Below are positions 21,802 to 21,840 of a stretch of 21,840 nucleotides of DNA, in pieces. The notes under the pieces were generated by a model. It was not told the DNA's origin and made no database searches. It saw only the letters and a program-made list of their open reading frames with translations. The stretch lies in assembly GCA_937895845.1 (NCBI GenBank), contig CALBLK010000061.1, forward strand, positions 1-21,840, in the 5' to 3' direction. The position numbers and the translations under genes were made by a program. This DNA is from an uncultured Prevotella sp. Lineage in GTDB: Bacteria > Bacteroidota > Bacteroidia > Bacteroidales > Bacteroidaceae. Each line of letters begins with the position of its first letter. Positions within the stretch are counted from its first letter, which is position 1.

Positions 21802-21840
21802 CCCTCTATTATCAGAGAGTGAGCACTATACAAAATTCCT

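Noticed and set aside
1..21840. CRISPR arrays, transposases, phage genes, toxin-antitoxin pairs or defence clusters
   Set aside because: No regularly spaced repeats, no such domains, and no IS-like terminal repeats were seen; the window is dominated by conserved housekeeping genes.

Overview
The window reads as a chromosomal housekeeping segment of a member of the Bacteroidales (phylum Bacteroidota), possibly Prevotella-like. Supporting signs are Bacteroidota-type -7 promoter elements (TAnnTTTG) upstream of several genes, a paired mutA/mutB methylmalonyl-CoA mutase of the succinate-propionate pathway, an LptF/G-family permease, a secreted M6 protease with a C-terminal tail of the kind found on exported Bacteroidota proteins, and weak Shine-Dalgarno signals. 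The genus is a guess; the phylum call is firm.

Layout. Positions 1-90 hold the 3' part of a tRNA-Glu(CTC) and its terminator. A gene-poor stretch follows, then tag (3-methyladenine glycosylase I, +) converging on a patatin-like lipase (-). The lipase is divergent from a + pair, an M24 Xaa-Pro aminopeptidase and an exported C1 cysteine peptidase. The structured gap at 4725-5038 separates that pair from the - operon mutA-mutB-HD hydrolase and carries terminators for both sides. Divergent from mutA is yraN (+). Next comes a long + run: lon, tgt, an LptF/G permease, a DEAD-box RNA helicase, an EFR1-type flavodoxin/ferredoxin protein and an M6 metalloprotease. It has two 4-base ATGA overlaps and gaps of 4 to 53 bases. 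The M6 gene converges on an endonuclease/exonuclease/phosphatase gene (-). The right end is the ribosomal operon rpsF-rpsR-rplI (-) with a clear promoter and a strong terminator. Beyond its promoter lies a 70-base imperfect inverted repeat that may be a dispersed intergenic element.

How the genes work together. MutA and MutB form the B12-dependent mutase interconverting succinyl-CoA and methylmalonyl-CoA; the HD protein is co-transcribed but its role is unknown. The M24 and C1 peptidases could cooperate in peptide breakdown. Lon, the RNA helicase, Tgt and the LptF/G permease cover protein quality control, RNA remodelling, queuosine tRNA modification and LPS export.

I found no phage, transposase, CRISPR array, defence island or convincing undescribed multi-gene system. 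The points most worth checking are the structured convergent gap, the overlapping divergent promoters at 1986-2023, loss of zinc cysteines in Tgt, the HD gene in the mutase operon, the nuclease gene starting directly after a ribosomal terminator, and the inverted repeat at the right edge.
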